Shown here: in pieces, positions 37,201 to 49,750 of the stretch
Position numbering within the stretch: the stretch's first letter is position 1
Layout of the letters: every line of letters starts with the position of its first letter
NCBI GenBank assembly: GCA_033026295.1
Contig: CM065177.1
Location: forward strand, 4,519,400 to 4,583,399
Length of the DNA stretch: 64,000 bases
Reading direction: 5' to 3'
Source of the DNA: Channa striata
Taxonomy: Eukaryota > Chordata > Actinopteri > Anabantiformes > Channidae
The notes under the pieces: generated by a model
Told to the model about the DNA's origin: nothing
The model's database searches: none
Seen by the model: only the letters and a program-made list of their open reading frames with translations
Made by a program: the position numbers and the translations under genes

Positions 37201-37539
37201 GACGGAACTTATGATTGGGAGCAGCAGAAAGAAAGAAAAATGATTTACAAGATCATATATACATGAATAGTCAAGTAAAGTGTGACTTTGGGCAGGTCTC
37301 AGTCAAAGGGAAATGATGGAAACCTTCCTTGCAATAGAAATTATCTAATTCTCTGTAATAATAAAAATAGTAATATTAATAGGATCCTCAGAGTCAATGT
37401 AAATGCCTATTCATCTATCAGACCTTAACATCCTGAATGGTTGTTATGTTATTTTAGAATAAAACCAGCTGCCTATAATACATACACGATCCTGTCTAAT
37501 AGAAAAGTATTTAGGATTTTGCTGATGATATATTGCATG
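34283..37539. other. Unannotated stretch
   Basis: No gene is recognised. Small features are an A-rich and AAT-rich patch (35,545-35,665), a GGTT/GGGTT patch (35,940-35,980) and a duplicated CCAGTGGCAGT (36,862-36,885). A frame of 125 codons at 36,225-36,602 has no domain. The rest is ordinary AT-rich DNA. Confidence 0.5.
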
Positions 37540-37870
37540 TTTAAGTGCTAAATGGTTTTACTGTGACCGTTGTAATGATAGGGCACAGACATCTCAAAGT
37601 CATCAGTGACCCACAGTATGTGATCTTAATTCCCGCTGTTACTTTTATTGTTAGTGACTGCGGGGGGCCAGTAGACCGGTTATTGATGAGCCCGATTCCA
37701 GCCTGACATTTTGCAGCCGCTGTTCTCTGTGCAATGCCCACGCAAAAAAGAGAAGTATTGCTATTTAACCGATTAAAAGAAAAACTATGCGGAATCAGAA
37801 ACACGTGGCGAATCCAAAAACTCCAAGCAGTTATTGCCGTGTAGGATTAAGAGATGCAGTACATGTACGT
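37540..37870. other. Candidate conserved non-coding block B
   Basis: Repeat-free, mixed-composition sequence containing a GGGGGGCC stretch, GACCGGTTATTGATGAGCCC and ATTTAACCGATTAAAAG. No coding features, since frames are short and unrecognisable. It looks like a regulatory element by character only. Confidence 0.3.
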
Positions 37871-38459
37871 TCAGAACTGTGTGACATCTAGCAAACTTTT
37901 AGTCCGAGTGACTGCACACACCCTGCAGCACTGAACAAAACCAATGTCATTCAGTGCATTTTGTCCTTTTGTTGAGGGGATTTTAACAGATTCAAAGGAC
38001 TAAGGACAGACAAGGTGGTGTGAAGTACAGATCACCGTGCTCATTGCTGGAACTGTGTGATTTATGTTATGGAGCTGCATTAAAAGGAAGAGCTTCATTT
38101 TAAAATACCCTGTAAAGTGCAGCAGTCTGCTCGGATTTCACTGCAAGTGGCAGTGATTAAAGCGTTCGTCTTTGGATTGATTGTTGCTACATGTGTGTCT
38201 CTGTCCTCAATAAAAAAGATGAAACTGTCTCGTTTAGCGAATTATTCACACTGCTCCCGCACCAAGCACGAGGAAATCGGATCACTGCGATACAATGCTC
38301 CGAGTGGCGCTCAGCTTGCCAGGCTGTCTTCAACATGCCCGCCATGTCAGTATAATCCCGGAGTCGGAAAACACATCTGTAGTGCTGATTGCAGCACCGT
38401 GTTGAAGCAGCCCATGCAAATGTGACCTTTTTTGTGTGTACTGTAATTGAGCAAATAGA

Positions 38460-38700
38460 CATTTCATGTCCTTTATCTTGACCTTAATCTGTTATCGCAT
38501 TCATCGTTTCTGAAGGTCAAATTGTGAGGGTGGGAGGGAGGGGAGAGACGGAGTGATAGGGATACATTAACCAATTAGGCTTCAAATCATGCATCATGCC
38601 CCACGAATTAAAAGAAATCAGACTCCATCAAGGAAATTAGTGAAGGAGATTATCAATCAGGCTGAGCCTCCACATACTGAGCAGTGTGGGCACAGGTGAG
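38460..38700. other. Candidate conserved non-coding block C
   Basis: Dense in AT-rich homeodomain-like sites (TTAACCAATTAGGC, ACGAATTAAAAG, AGATTATCAATCAGGC) with a purine-rich GGGTGGGAGGGAGGGGAGAG tract at 38,527-38,548. No coding or repeat signature is seen. Probably regulatory if it has any function. Confidence 0.33.
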
Positions 38701-41700
38701 CGCCGTGTTTCATTGACGCTGAGCGTCACTGACCTCCTCTCCCCGTCCGTCTTTGTTGTTTCTGTGTCGCTTTTCTCTGCGATGAGATGCTTGATATTCT
38801 CTTTCTCTGTGTCCTCCTTCAAACATCTATAGTTTTATGGTCAAATAAACTTAGCTAAAAATGAGTCATAGCTGATTATTGTCAAAGGATAAAGCCAGTG
38901 ACATTTTATATATTTTTTAAAAAATTCAGTTTTTCTATTATAAAACCCATAATAAGACTAAAACTTACAACAAATGAATCTTATTGTACAAACGGGTACA
39001 GATTGAAATAGAAGTTTACTTCATACCAGCTTCACCTACACCATCCTGTGATTCCAAATCTTTCAGTCGGTTGCAAAATCCGGCATTAATGCAGTAAAAG
39101 TGGAACATGAAATGTGTCAACTATATGTCACTTGGGGCATAAACAAAGTCAGGCTATTACCGTTGACTCCTCTGTTAACTCTCATTAAAACAGACAATGA
39201 GGCTTTAAAATACATCATGCAACTGTGAGGGAAACTCCACGCTGGAGGAGGAAGTGACAAACTTGTTACATACTTAAGAAGCTACGGAAGAAATTTTAAA
39301 TGAAATGTTGTTAACGTTATCTGAAATAGGCTGGTGCCCTTTACAGCTCAAGCAGTAACTGAGATGAGCCCTCGTTTCATCTGCATTCAGTCACCATCAA
39401 CACTTTGATAAATCACTTCTGGGCGCAAAGTGAAAGCTTCCCAAGGTCAAAGCACTTGACAGCACACATTCGCAGTGTCAAGTTCCGAGGTGCCCGGGAG
39501 AAGGAATTTAGACTGAAAGTGACAGCTATCACTTCCCTGCCGTGCCCTAAATTACTTTTGTACTTGAAGGAGAATGAAGCACAGAAACTAAGAAACAGGG
39601 AGGAGACAGTGTTGGGGAGGGGAGGTGTGGGGCGGCAGCTTCAGTCCTGTGGGAGATTGTTAGCGCCGGCACACAGGAAAACCTGACCTGAGGTTTAAAT
39701 CTCAGCAGACCCTCCAAAGCTCCCTTTGGCATGGCACCATGTGGAGTATATTGTGCATATAATTGGAAAAAGCTTAGACATACTCAGCCAGCAGCTCAGG
39801 CTGAGTGGTCAGGCCAGACCTTTGTGCTCTCTGGGGAGATTGGCTTTATGTTTATATTCGTTATCAGGTTTCTCCATAAAAAAGACAAAAGTGCCTTTTT
39901 CTAATTAAATGTAGTAAACACTCATCATTGTTTCGGACGCTGAATCACGAAGTTGCCAAATGCTGCGCACTCAGAAAAATGGAGAGACTCAAAATAAATA
40001 CCTGTGGGAGGTAACGATTTCACGGAGGGCAGTGATTGATTTGGTTTGTTGATGTTGCTGGTGCTGTAGATCAAGATTCGTACCCACGAGTCTCCAGCTA
40101 CAGTCCCCTGAAAATTTATTCCAACTGCGAGGCCATTTATTTGTGTTTACTGTAATGTGGAGACATTCTGGTTAAAAATCCAATGATGAATAGGAGATGG
40201 CTCTTCAGAATTCCAGGATTTATTTTCTGCTCATTGCACCCAGACAGTTAAAGAATGACTTCCATGGATATTGTGCTTGAATCTTTGGGGTCTAGTTTGA
40301 GTAGTACGTGCAAATAAATGAGAAATAAAGTTCCCTCTGACTTATTATATCTACATTAAAATATCTCTCTACTTCCAGCTGACATTACTTGAAGGAACCT
40401 CTAGTTTAGTAACTTTATCTTGTTGCTCAAACCTGTTTAAAGACGGTAAAACCTATTTTTCCAGATCTGAAATCGTTAGATGATGTTATCTGGAGCAATT
40501 TTTCTGCAAGAATTGGAGAAACATTTTGATATAGGGAAGTTTAAAAGCATTAATGTGCATCTACACACTAAAGCCCTAGAGAGCAAGTTAAAAAATGCAT
40601 CTTTTGTATCACTTCATCCATAGATTAGGTGAGAAAAAGTATCGGAACTTGCAAATGACGTTCTTTCTCCCAAATCTTTTCACACTAATTATGTTCTTAT
40701 TATTTGTTGTACATAGAATGGAATAGGACAGGTGAGCAGGTGACTGGCAGAGAGTCGTATGGCTGGAAACGGAGGGAAAATGTGATGGTATTGGTGGCTG
40801 GCTCGAGAAAAGCAGGACACAGGACAAACCTTCTGCCTCTAATATCGCAGTCCAAAACACATCAGTTTTCTTCATATTTTCATGAGAAGGAAGCGGGTAG
40901 CCGGTGTGCTCAGTTTATTTTGACGTGTTCACTGTGACACACTATGAGAACAAACAAGTGAAGAGGAAATGCATCAGGGGTTGATGGAGTCGTAAGAACA
41001 ACCATGTTTTTTTCTTTAAATGTCATTGTGTTCCATAATAATTATTTTAAATGAACTAGTTAGTTGTTTAATGTGTCAATGGTATCAGATTTTTATGCCT
41101 CTAAAAATGTATGCAGGATATATTTGAGAGTTCCACCCCGAGCAGAGGTGGAGAACTAAAACAAAGGGGCTCTGCATCGTCAGCAGCATAATGTTGATGT
41201 CACTGCTGGAGTGCTGAAGGGAATGTGGCTTTGTCAGCACCCAGGTGCGCTCATCAGCCCACAATGCACGGGGTTCGAGTGAGACTGAAGACATCAATCA
41301 AGACAAGTCCCTGGAGGGCACATTTTAGGTCAAAACCGACTTGGTTTCTTAATTCTTTTTAATTTGTCTATATCTACCTGATGGGACAGCAGTGGAAAAA
41401 AGAGGACAAAGCTCATATGTGTGTGTTAATGTCTCAGTGGAAACCAGACGTGTGACAGACTGCTCTGTTCTGCTCACAGGGGTGACCAAATTCAATCAAA
41501 GTTGAAGCTCAAAGTTTCCATCCAAAAATCTGGCTTCAGGGCGAACTCTGTCAAAAGCAAGAGAAACAAAGTGAGGCTAGAATAAAATAAAATGATTTTT
41601 TACTCTTTATGAAATTGCTTCCAGAGCAACAGAGAAATAAAAGTGCAGTAGAGGCCTGGGGCACTGACCCATAATTGAAATTTTGATTATTTGTGAATAA

Positions 41701-42996
41701 ACATTAGGATCATAAATACATTTTATTTCAGGCATGACAACTTATTCTACATGTAAATGCAAGAAGTGCTATTCCTGTTTCCAACAATAGTCAATGTGCT
41801 GCTCCTCTAATACTGTCGCAGTGATGCAGTTCTGCTCTGAATTCAGTGATGATTCTACAGTGGTGGTTACTAGGAGGCTTCTAAATGTACTGTCCACTTT
41901 ACGGAAACTTATTTATAGGAGGTAGGGGGCTAGTGAACAAGAGGGGAGGTTTTGGACACTGCTTGGACCTCCCCACATCCATACATTCAGGTGCTGGCAG
42001 CCTTCGAGTGGAGTCTTGGCCTTGGAAGCAGCAGCATCACACACATAAAAAAACATCTTAACACAAGGTCCACTTCGCCTCCTAACACATCTTATGGGCC
42101 TCTTTAGCAAATGGAGTACAAGCACCTTTGCTGTGTCCTCCTCTCCTCTAACAAGCTCCGCTCTTGTAGAGAGGCCATTCAATGCAAGGGCTGTAGAAAA
42201 AGAATATGTGTAAGCATTAGTAAAGTAACACCAGCATTGCCTCTTTGAATGCCACCCACTCTTACGTTAGCACAGACTTGCTTTGTATTTGCACCTCGCT
42301 AAAAGTGAGAATACCAACAAACAGACACATATAACAATGCATCACACGACGGCGTGAAAACAACGTGACAATGTGAAAGAGGTCACTCGTAGTGAGAATT
42401 ATCAGCTGAATCGGCAGCTCCTCGCAGCTTTACGCCGCTTTATCACTTCATTGTTTAACTGTCCGGCCTGCAACAGCTCCTCTCTCGCTGTTCACGCTCA
42501 GTTTTGCAGCTGCAGCAGACGGCTTTTTCAAATATAACAGCTCCATAAACCCACAATGAGCCACAGGCCAACCACCAAACAGCGGACTAGCAGGTGAACA
42601 CTGGGCTTTGTTTAACGGCAGACACAGTATTTCCCTGTTGGTAAAGACCAGACACAAGAGAAAAGAAAAGAAAAATAGGTCCAGTCCGAGTCCAGCTGCA
42701 TGATAATACTTTAAAATATACTAGAGAGTTAATTGTGTGTGTGCACAGTAACAATTTATGACACTGATATTCATATCTGAGTGTGTGTGTGGTTATTCTC
42801 CTAAAAGCAGGTGCACTAAAGTTTGCAGGTAACACACAGCGTTAGCTGGCTGGGCTTAGCTCACTGTCATAGTTAAGGTCACTGAGTAAAACAGCAATAG
42901 TCCAATCATAGGGCTTCATCAGAAAATATTCAGGCATATTTGGCAGAGTAAATTTATTTTAAATTAAAAAAATAATAATCTTCAGACACCAATCTA
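38701..42996. other. Unannotated stretch with one enhancer-like segment
   Basis: No gene is recognised. The segment 39,390-39,760 is repeat-poor, with CCAAGGTCAAAGCACTTGAC (a nuclear-receptor half-site type motif) and a G-rich GGGGAGGGGAGGTGTGGGG run. The segment 42,330-42,660 is mildly CpG-rich. A 89-codon minus frame at 41,913-42,182 has no recognisable domain. Confidence 0.4.
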
Positions 42997-43228
42997 GGGG
43001 CAGCGTGGTGGTGGGGTGGTTAACGCTGCTGTCTTACAACCAGAAGGTCCACTGTTTGAACCCCGAGTCTATGTTCTGTTCTTGTGTGGGTTCCCTCCAT
43101 GTCCACAGTCCAAAGACGTGCACGTTGTTGACTGGTGTGAGCGGTCGTCTGTCTGTGTGTGTGTCTGTGTGTTGGCCCTGCGATAGACTGGGGACCTGCA
43201 CAGGGTGGAGTGAGCCCCACCTTTACTA
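42997..43228 (+). mobile_element. tRNA-derived SINE, teleost family 1
   Basis: Starts GGGGCAGCGTGGTGGTGGGG then TGGTTAACGC (A box), with a GTTTGAACCCC B-box-like sequence at about 43,053-43,063. The body follows: TGGGTTCCCTCCATGTCCAC, CAGTCCAAAGACGTGCACG, a GT/CTGT-rich part and GGCCCTGCGATAGACTGGGG. It matches the minus-strand copy at 15,618-15,926. Reading frames on both strands through it are spurious. Confidence 0.87.
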
Positions 43229-43272
43229 ATAACTGACACGACATGGAAGTAATCAGACAAAGTGTTGAATAG

Positions 43273-43291
43273 TAATAATAATAATAATAAT
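43273..43291. repeat. (TAA)n microsatellite
   Basis: About six TAA units, with further imperfect TAATAA to 43,303, shortly downstream of the SINE. Confidence 0.9.
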
Positions 43292-43303
43292 GTAATAATA
43301 GTA

Positions 43304-46070
43304 GAATGGAGCCATAAAGGACAGTAATACAAGTGTAATTTTTAGGAGCAATATTGTGACTTATGGGTGATCTTTTGTAAGTTCATTTCTCCCCAGTATT
43401 TTTTATTACACTCTCCATATACTCTTTACAGCTCAGCTGTTGCTGTCTGGGTGAATTATGTTTTTGAGGATATGCTACACTGTCTTGCCATATACAGCCA
43501 AGTAAATTCCCAGTGGTGTGTAGATTTGTAAAGTATGTATCATAAAACAATGAATAAAACCTGCAGTACTGCAGCTCAGTTAATGCATATGAAAATGAAT
43601 AATTGTTCAGCCCTAGAACATACAATCAAGGCAGCACTGGAGTTTGTGTTTTTCTCTTACACATTACTCTGATTTTTTTTTTTGCGGGTTTCACAAGTTT
43701 TCTCTCATTGAAAAAGCATTGACTACTTTTTATTATATTCTCTACAATCTACAAAAAGCATCATCTCCAACTTAAGGGCTGCACTGTCTGAGAAATGTTT
43801 TTTGGGTTCAGATTAGCATTAAGACAGTGAGTTTCCTCCCAGCTACACAAAGACACGACGGCGTGTGTTTGTGGAATCACGGATGGTTCTATATATGATG
43901 AAATATGTAACTGACGACTTTGACATCCCAGCAGCTCGCCTCACACAGGTCACTTCATTTCTACACCTCATCGAGTGAACACAGCACCTGAGCGATACCA
44001 GGAGTCACATTCACAGCAGTGATCAGAAACACAAACTTTTAAAACAAGCGACGCCACACTTCAGACAGATGAAGGATAAAGTTCTTCACAGGTCCACAAG
44101 ACGAAACACGATCTTCACCAACATCATCGTCGGTCAGGCAAGAATCCGGTGGCAGAGAGCAGACGTCCTGCTGCAGCCTCTGCTGCCTCCATCCTCAGTG
44201 AGGGGACGAGACTTTCTGACATCAACATTCCGCCAGGAGGATGAAAACTCAGAGACAGGCCCAACCGAAGATGGCACACAGCTGTCACAGTAGGAGACAC
44301 CAAGCAGGCAGGACACTTGAATGAGATAGAGAGAGAGACCTGCTAAATTATTGACGTAATCGATTTATCGTACAATATGTGAAAATAACTTCCATATTTT
44401 CTTCATATTTTCTTCAGTATTGTTTGGCAGAGCACCTGAAGCCAGTTGTTGTGTGACAGAAGGCGATCGGACTGCTAATCACACAGCTGACTGAACATTT
44501 CTCTCTACCTTAAACTCAGGATCGTTGTCAAATTACACGTGTTTGGTGAATGTGAGACAGAGTCTGCGAGCTTTAAAACCGAAGGGTCGTCGCTGCGAGC
44601 TCAGCTCCGTCTGGCATTTGCAAGTCAGAACACCTCATCATTATACTTCGTGACACCGAAATTGATCTCACAAAATTAATTAGAACATGTATTAAAGTAC
44701 ATCCTGTGGCAAAGCCAGCAGTAAATTAGCACGTGGGTGAGAGAGGACGGGACACGGACTGGGTCATCTCAGGTCTCAGGCTGTGAGCCGCTTCCCGCGT
44801 CACCGAAAATGGTCAAAGCCAACATGTCCAAATAACCACTACTTTCATAAACTACCCACATATATCAAATTTAAATGCCCATTTTCTCATCTAAAAAAAT
44901 CTTAACTATATCAAATGTCTTTTTGCAATTCCAAGATGATGTTTCTGGAAGCTTTGAGCCGCCACAAACTCACCACTGCCCCTAGTGACAGGGAGGGAGC
45001 ACTTCAGCTCTGCAGCGTGTTTGTGTGCTGCACGTCGTTTGCCGTGTTTCTTTGTTGTAGTACTTTTTCTTTTTGTGTGCTTTTTCAAAGTTGTAGTGTT
45101 TTGTCCCTCCGGGCCACCTTACCTCCCCGCTGAAGCAGCGTCTGATTGGCTTCATGAATAATTGTTTGATTACTGCACACGTGCACAGTGTGTCTAAAAG
45201 GGGATTTAATTACGCTGTAGAAGTTTCCTGGTAAAATCCTCTAAAATCCCCACAGACACACTGAAAGAGAGAGAGACTTCAAGTAAGTGAGGTGGGAATT
45301 TCACAATATTGTCAGTATCATAAACATGTAAAATCACTGTAATATAGGAAAATATGTTGTTTTGTTTATTAAACATAAAACACACACGCAACAGAAATAA
45401 CAGATGCACAATTTAAAAAAGTTTTGACTTTTTTTTTTAAGTGTCGACTGCACGTTGTCCCGACTGGAGTCATACATATGGACGAGTGTTTCAGTGCATT
45501 CGGATGGGGCTCTTTCCTCAGGGGACAGAATGAGTTCGGGGTAGTGATGTAGATACAGGAAATCGATGTGAGTAAGACGTTGCCTCGTGCTGACGCGTCA
45601 GAAAGGTCTCGATTTACATATAAAACTAGACGCTTTCTTTCCGTTGTTTCTGATGGTTTTTTCTACGACAAAGCAAAGCACCAACTGCATGTCTATTACT
45701 TAGATTTATGGCATGACTTAAAAATATGGGATATTTTAATGTTAATATGTAAAAAAACAAAGGTGGCACCAGTTTTGTGTTAGTAAATACTAGATTAACT
45801 TGCAGCATGTTTTTGCTTTTTATTTGCTGTCATGCAGCTTTTTCCAAAGACGATTTTGAGAAACTTGAGATGTTTGTGCGGCTCGGCCATGACCAGGAGA
45901 TTTACATAATGAATGGAAGGTTCTTTCAACAGTTGCCGTCAATAATCACATGTACAGCAAGAAGGAGGTTTATGCCTGCTATTCAAAGAAAGTATCATAT
46001 TGCATTTTTATTGAGTTTTACCTGCCTGCCAAATCTAACACTCGACATGACACTAAACAGTAAAATTACT
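43304..46070. other. Unannotated stretch, locally CpG-enriched
   Basis: No identified gene. A T13 run ends at 43,684. The segment 44,060-44,620 has more CpGs than average and a 74-codon plus frame (44,069-44,293) rich in charged residues but without a known domain. The segment 44,900-45,140 resembles a dispersed fish repeat in style but could not be assigned. Confidence 0.45.
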
Positions 46071-46090
46071 TATTTTATTTTATTTTATTT
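46071..46090. repeat. (TATTT)4 short tandem repeat
   Basis: Four perfect pentamer copies in an AT-rich context. Confidence 0.92.
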
Positions 46091-49049
46091 ACACACCACC
46101 CAATGATATTGCTGCATGCTTGTGATACTAAAAAGCACAAAGCTCTGAATTTCCTCATCAGAACACCTCAAGGCCAACAGACACCTATCAAGTTTTCAAA
46201 ACAAGCTCATTGTTAATTTATGACCCTCTTGAATAACAGTAAAAATACAAACATTCAACTGGATTTTTATTGTTGTGGAACTTTGATCTAATGTGTTTGT
46301 GTGGGTTTAGATTAACGAATATTAAGAAAAAAATGAATAGTGTTTGATTCTGAGAGATTCTCATTCACTGAAGCCAAAGTGGAATAAATGAAATATGTTG
46401 TGTGCTTGAATAAAGGCTTTGAGGGAAGGAAAGAAAACATTTTAATAAAACATATTCACATTGGAAACATATTATAATATTTATTAGGACATCAAAGGGG
46501 AGACTTTGGGCATATGACTCGGTTCAGCTCAAACACCATTAAATTTATGCTGATGAAAGGATGAGACACGAGAAGGAGCCTCCCTGGGCCTAAACACGTA
46601 GGGGTGGAGAAAAGCAGCAGGTGGAAAACTTGGGGAACCTGAAGATCCTGGCTGTGATGGGAAAGTGATGCGTTGCCACAACTCCATGGCAACTGATAAA
46701 GCTGCTAAAGAGTTGAATCTGATTTAGGGGAAAATTACAGAAACAAGCATGCGAGGGGACTTTGCCATCTTTTGTTGCCTGTTAATACAAGATATTTTTT
46801 TCTTCCCAACTGCTGTACAGAGAATATCTCTAAATACTTAATTATGAGCCTTTGCCGATGTTGCCAGGGCGACAAAGCTGAAGCAGACATGGTAACCTGC
46901 AGTAAGACTTCACTGTGTAATTGGGAGCAAACAAGGTTACAATATATTATCAATTAATTACAATAATCAGCTTGTATTGACTACGTTCAATGAATATTCT
47001 GCTTGCACATCCATTAGTTGTATGCTACTGACACCTAAATGATGACGTTTTGAAAACAAATTTAATATTTAATATAAATTCATGAGGACTTTTACAGTTG
47101 AGATATGATTTTTGCTGAGCTCAGAGTAAGTTTTCTTTGGGATGTGCCAGTTCTTTTCTATGTGGTGCAGCTGTAAAAATGTTTTGAAAAAAAGTTGTAA
47201 AAATTATGGACACCAAAACTATTTTGAACATCTAAAAAAAAAAAAAAGAGCTTACCTCTAATCACAGAGCAAGGTGCTTTAATGAAATACATAAGTCTCC
47301 TAATTCTCCTCTAACTACAGCATTTGGCCGTTCATCTGTTCAGCTATTTGAAATCAGGAAGATGAGTCCAACCAGCGACATGCGTTATCTCAGACACTGC
47401 TGATCAGACTTTGATGAAATCCATTATACAAGTTAGTCATCTGCATTCAGTCGGATAAATCTGAAATCTAACAAGGACAAGTATGACTCATCTCATTAAT
47501 ACACTTCAGTAGTTTAAAAATTGCAATGAGTGCAGACCTAAAGAGACAGCCAAATCATAGGGTGAACGCAGAGGCATGTATTACCGACTCGATGCGAGAG
47601 TGAAGACATTGTTCGTGGACCACATGTGTTCTGAGGCGCATTTGGTGTTTAGGGTCAAACGAGACGCAGTAGGTTGTTATTAAGTTTGGTTATAAAAGCC
47701 CGGACTACATTTAATTATGCCTTTAAAATGCTGTATAATATCTGTTACCTGGAGTGAGGTTAAAGACTAAAGAGGGATGTGCTGAAATGAAAATGGGACT
47801 CTGAGCTGTGAACCTGATAAAACTTGAAACCTTAAGAAAAAGATGCAAACTGTTTTATGGAAAACAATCTCAGTATAAACTACGGTAATAATGTGTTTCA
47901 CTGGAAGGGTTTGTGCACAGAGATTTATGAATTCTTGATAATTGTTCATGTCTTTTTTAGTCTGCCCAGCCAAAGCAGCAGCTATTCATCAGTAGGGGTC
48001 TGACCAGGGTCTGCAGATGGCAACAGAGATTGTGTTAAATGTGTTAATCTAATATCAACATTTTGTCTGGCAATAATCTGCTCCTGATACAAGTCATGAG
48101 TTGAAAAAAACATCATATTCATCATTAGCACCTGATGGCAGTGTACAAATCATTGAGTGCCAGTGCTACTGTTCCACACACTGGTTGGAATAGCAAATGG
48201 TGGTTTCAGCTGTTACTAAGATTAATACTCTGAGAAAACTTTTGAAATATTTGTAGCTGCTGTCTACAGTATATGAAGCCAAAAAATCTTTGTGAGAGAA
48301 GATGAATCACTCTGTACCATCGCTGGGTGATACTATAGTTCCAGTAAATCCAGCAAAGTGACACATATTCACTCCAGAGAATCCTGTCATGTTAATTTAA
48401 GGTTCAAATATAAAGTTTTTTGTAGCAAATCAAGTAATTTAATTTAGAAATGTAATACTTATACCAGGAGCTTGGCTGTTTAAAAGGTTTTGAGAAATGT
48501 GGTGGACCAAACAGAGTAATGTGATGCTTGTTTCACATTTGAACTCTGGTCGACGTCCAGTGGACATTATCCAAAGTGGTCTTTCCCACATGTAATTCAA
48601 AGTGGGACATCCCCCGAATGAGAAGTAATAACATGTGAGAACAATAAAACATGCTAGTGTTTTGTTTACAGCACATCAGAGCCGAGCATCCAACAAAAAC
48701 AGGTTCTATTGCTCATATGCAACATTTCAGTGATAGGAAGGTCATCAACACGACCCCGACGATTCGGCAAAGAGCAGGAGCTCCCACACATGATACAAAC
48801 ATCGCTCTAGAATATTCGAAAGTTAACATCCAGATAATGTCGGCAGCGTTTCACTCGCACATTTTTGTTCACGCAAACGCCGCCTTCTAAAAAGTCAGGA
48901 CAATATCAGAATCCCAGTGCATGTCTGAAAGGGGCTTAAGCTGCGATGAGTCATACGCACATTTGTAGTGGTTACAGTTAGAAAACTATGTATCCAGAAA
49001 CAGAAGCTCTTCTTTCTAAGCAACATTTTAACAGCACTTAATGAAGACT
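46091..49049. other. Unannotated AT-rich stretch
   Basis: Nothing recognisable beyond an A14 run at 47,234-47,247. Frames are under 80 codons and look random. Confidence 0.5.
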
Positions 49050-49750
49050 AATCTTCAGTTGTTTTAGGAGGAATAAATAGACCTTTAAAAGCAAAGCGTG
49101 AAACAATCCATTCAATTATTGACAGCAGTTTTTTTACAGCAAATGCATTTTCCAAGCCTTTGCATTTTGCTCTCTCTAATTTAGCAAATGACAATGACTC
49201 ATTTACTTGTTTAACAGGTTACACACTGACCATCTCGTTTGTATTCTGGCTGAGCTGCAACTTGGGAAACGTCCATGCAACGTCTCGCTCACAAAACAGA
49301 AAGACTAACAATGAGATGGAGCAGTTGAGAACAGACGACTTTCCTTTAACTATTAGATTCTTCGAGTGGTCTAGATTTAATCTGCTGTCAAACACATTAA
49401 TTACACGTTGCCCACAAAACGGTTCAGCCCCCTGTAGCCTTCAGCATCTGGCCAGTAATGTCAGGACGTGTGCAAAGCAACAGCTGAGGGGAATATGTGT
49501 CAAAGGTATTTGGAGGTTAACACGGAGGCACTGGCCTTGCATTAATCACCGAAAGGTCAGACAGAGAAAGGCCACGCAGAGCAAATTACTCCTGGCTGAA
49601 ACTTGGAACCAAATCAATGGCAAAATGCAATCAGAGCGATGACCAGTGTGTAACTGCGCATTCATTAGACTGTTCATGCGCTGATTTAGTGATCTGCAAG
49701 TGTGATTAATGATATCATTCATCTTGATGTCTTAAGAAACTTCTTCCATC
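49050..49750. other. Candidate conserved non-coding block D (contains the longest open frame)
   Basis: About 700 bases without repeats, with mixed composition and many homeodomain- or bHLH-type motifs (CATTCAATTATTGAC, AACACATTAATTACACG, GTGTGATTAATGATATC). The plus strand is open for 160 codons at 49,160-49,642. The product is rich in Arg, Asn and Cys, lacks a recognised domain and has no adjacent splice or promoter signals. An unusually long stop-free stretch in a repeat-poor block may simply reflect local composition. Enhancer-like by character. Confidence 0.35.

Noticed and set aside
49160..49642. 160-codon open frame as a protein-coding gene
   Set aside because: No recognisable domain, signal peptide or splice context; it lies in single-copy-looking non-coding sequence. 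Kept only as part of candidate block D.
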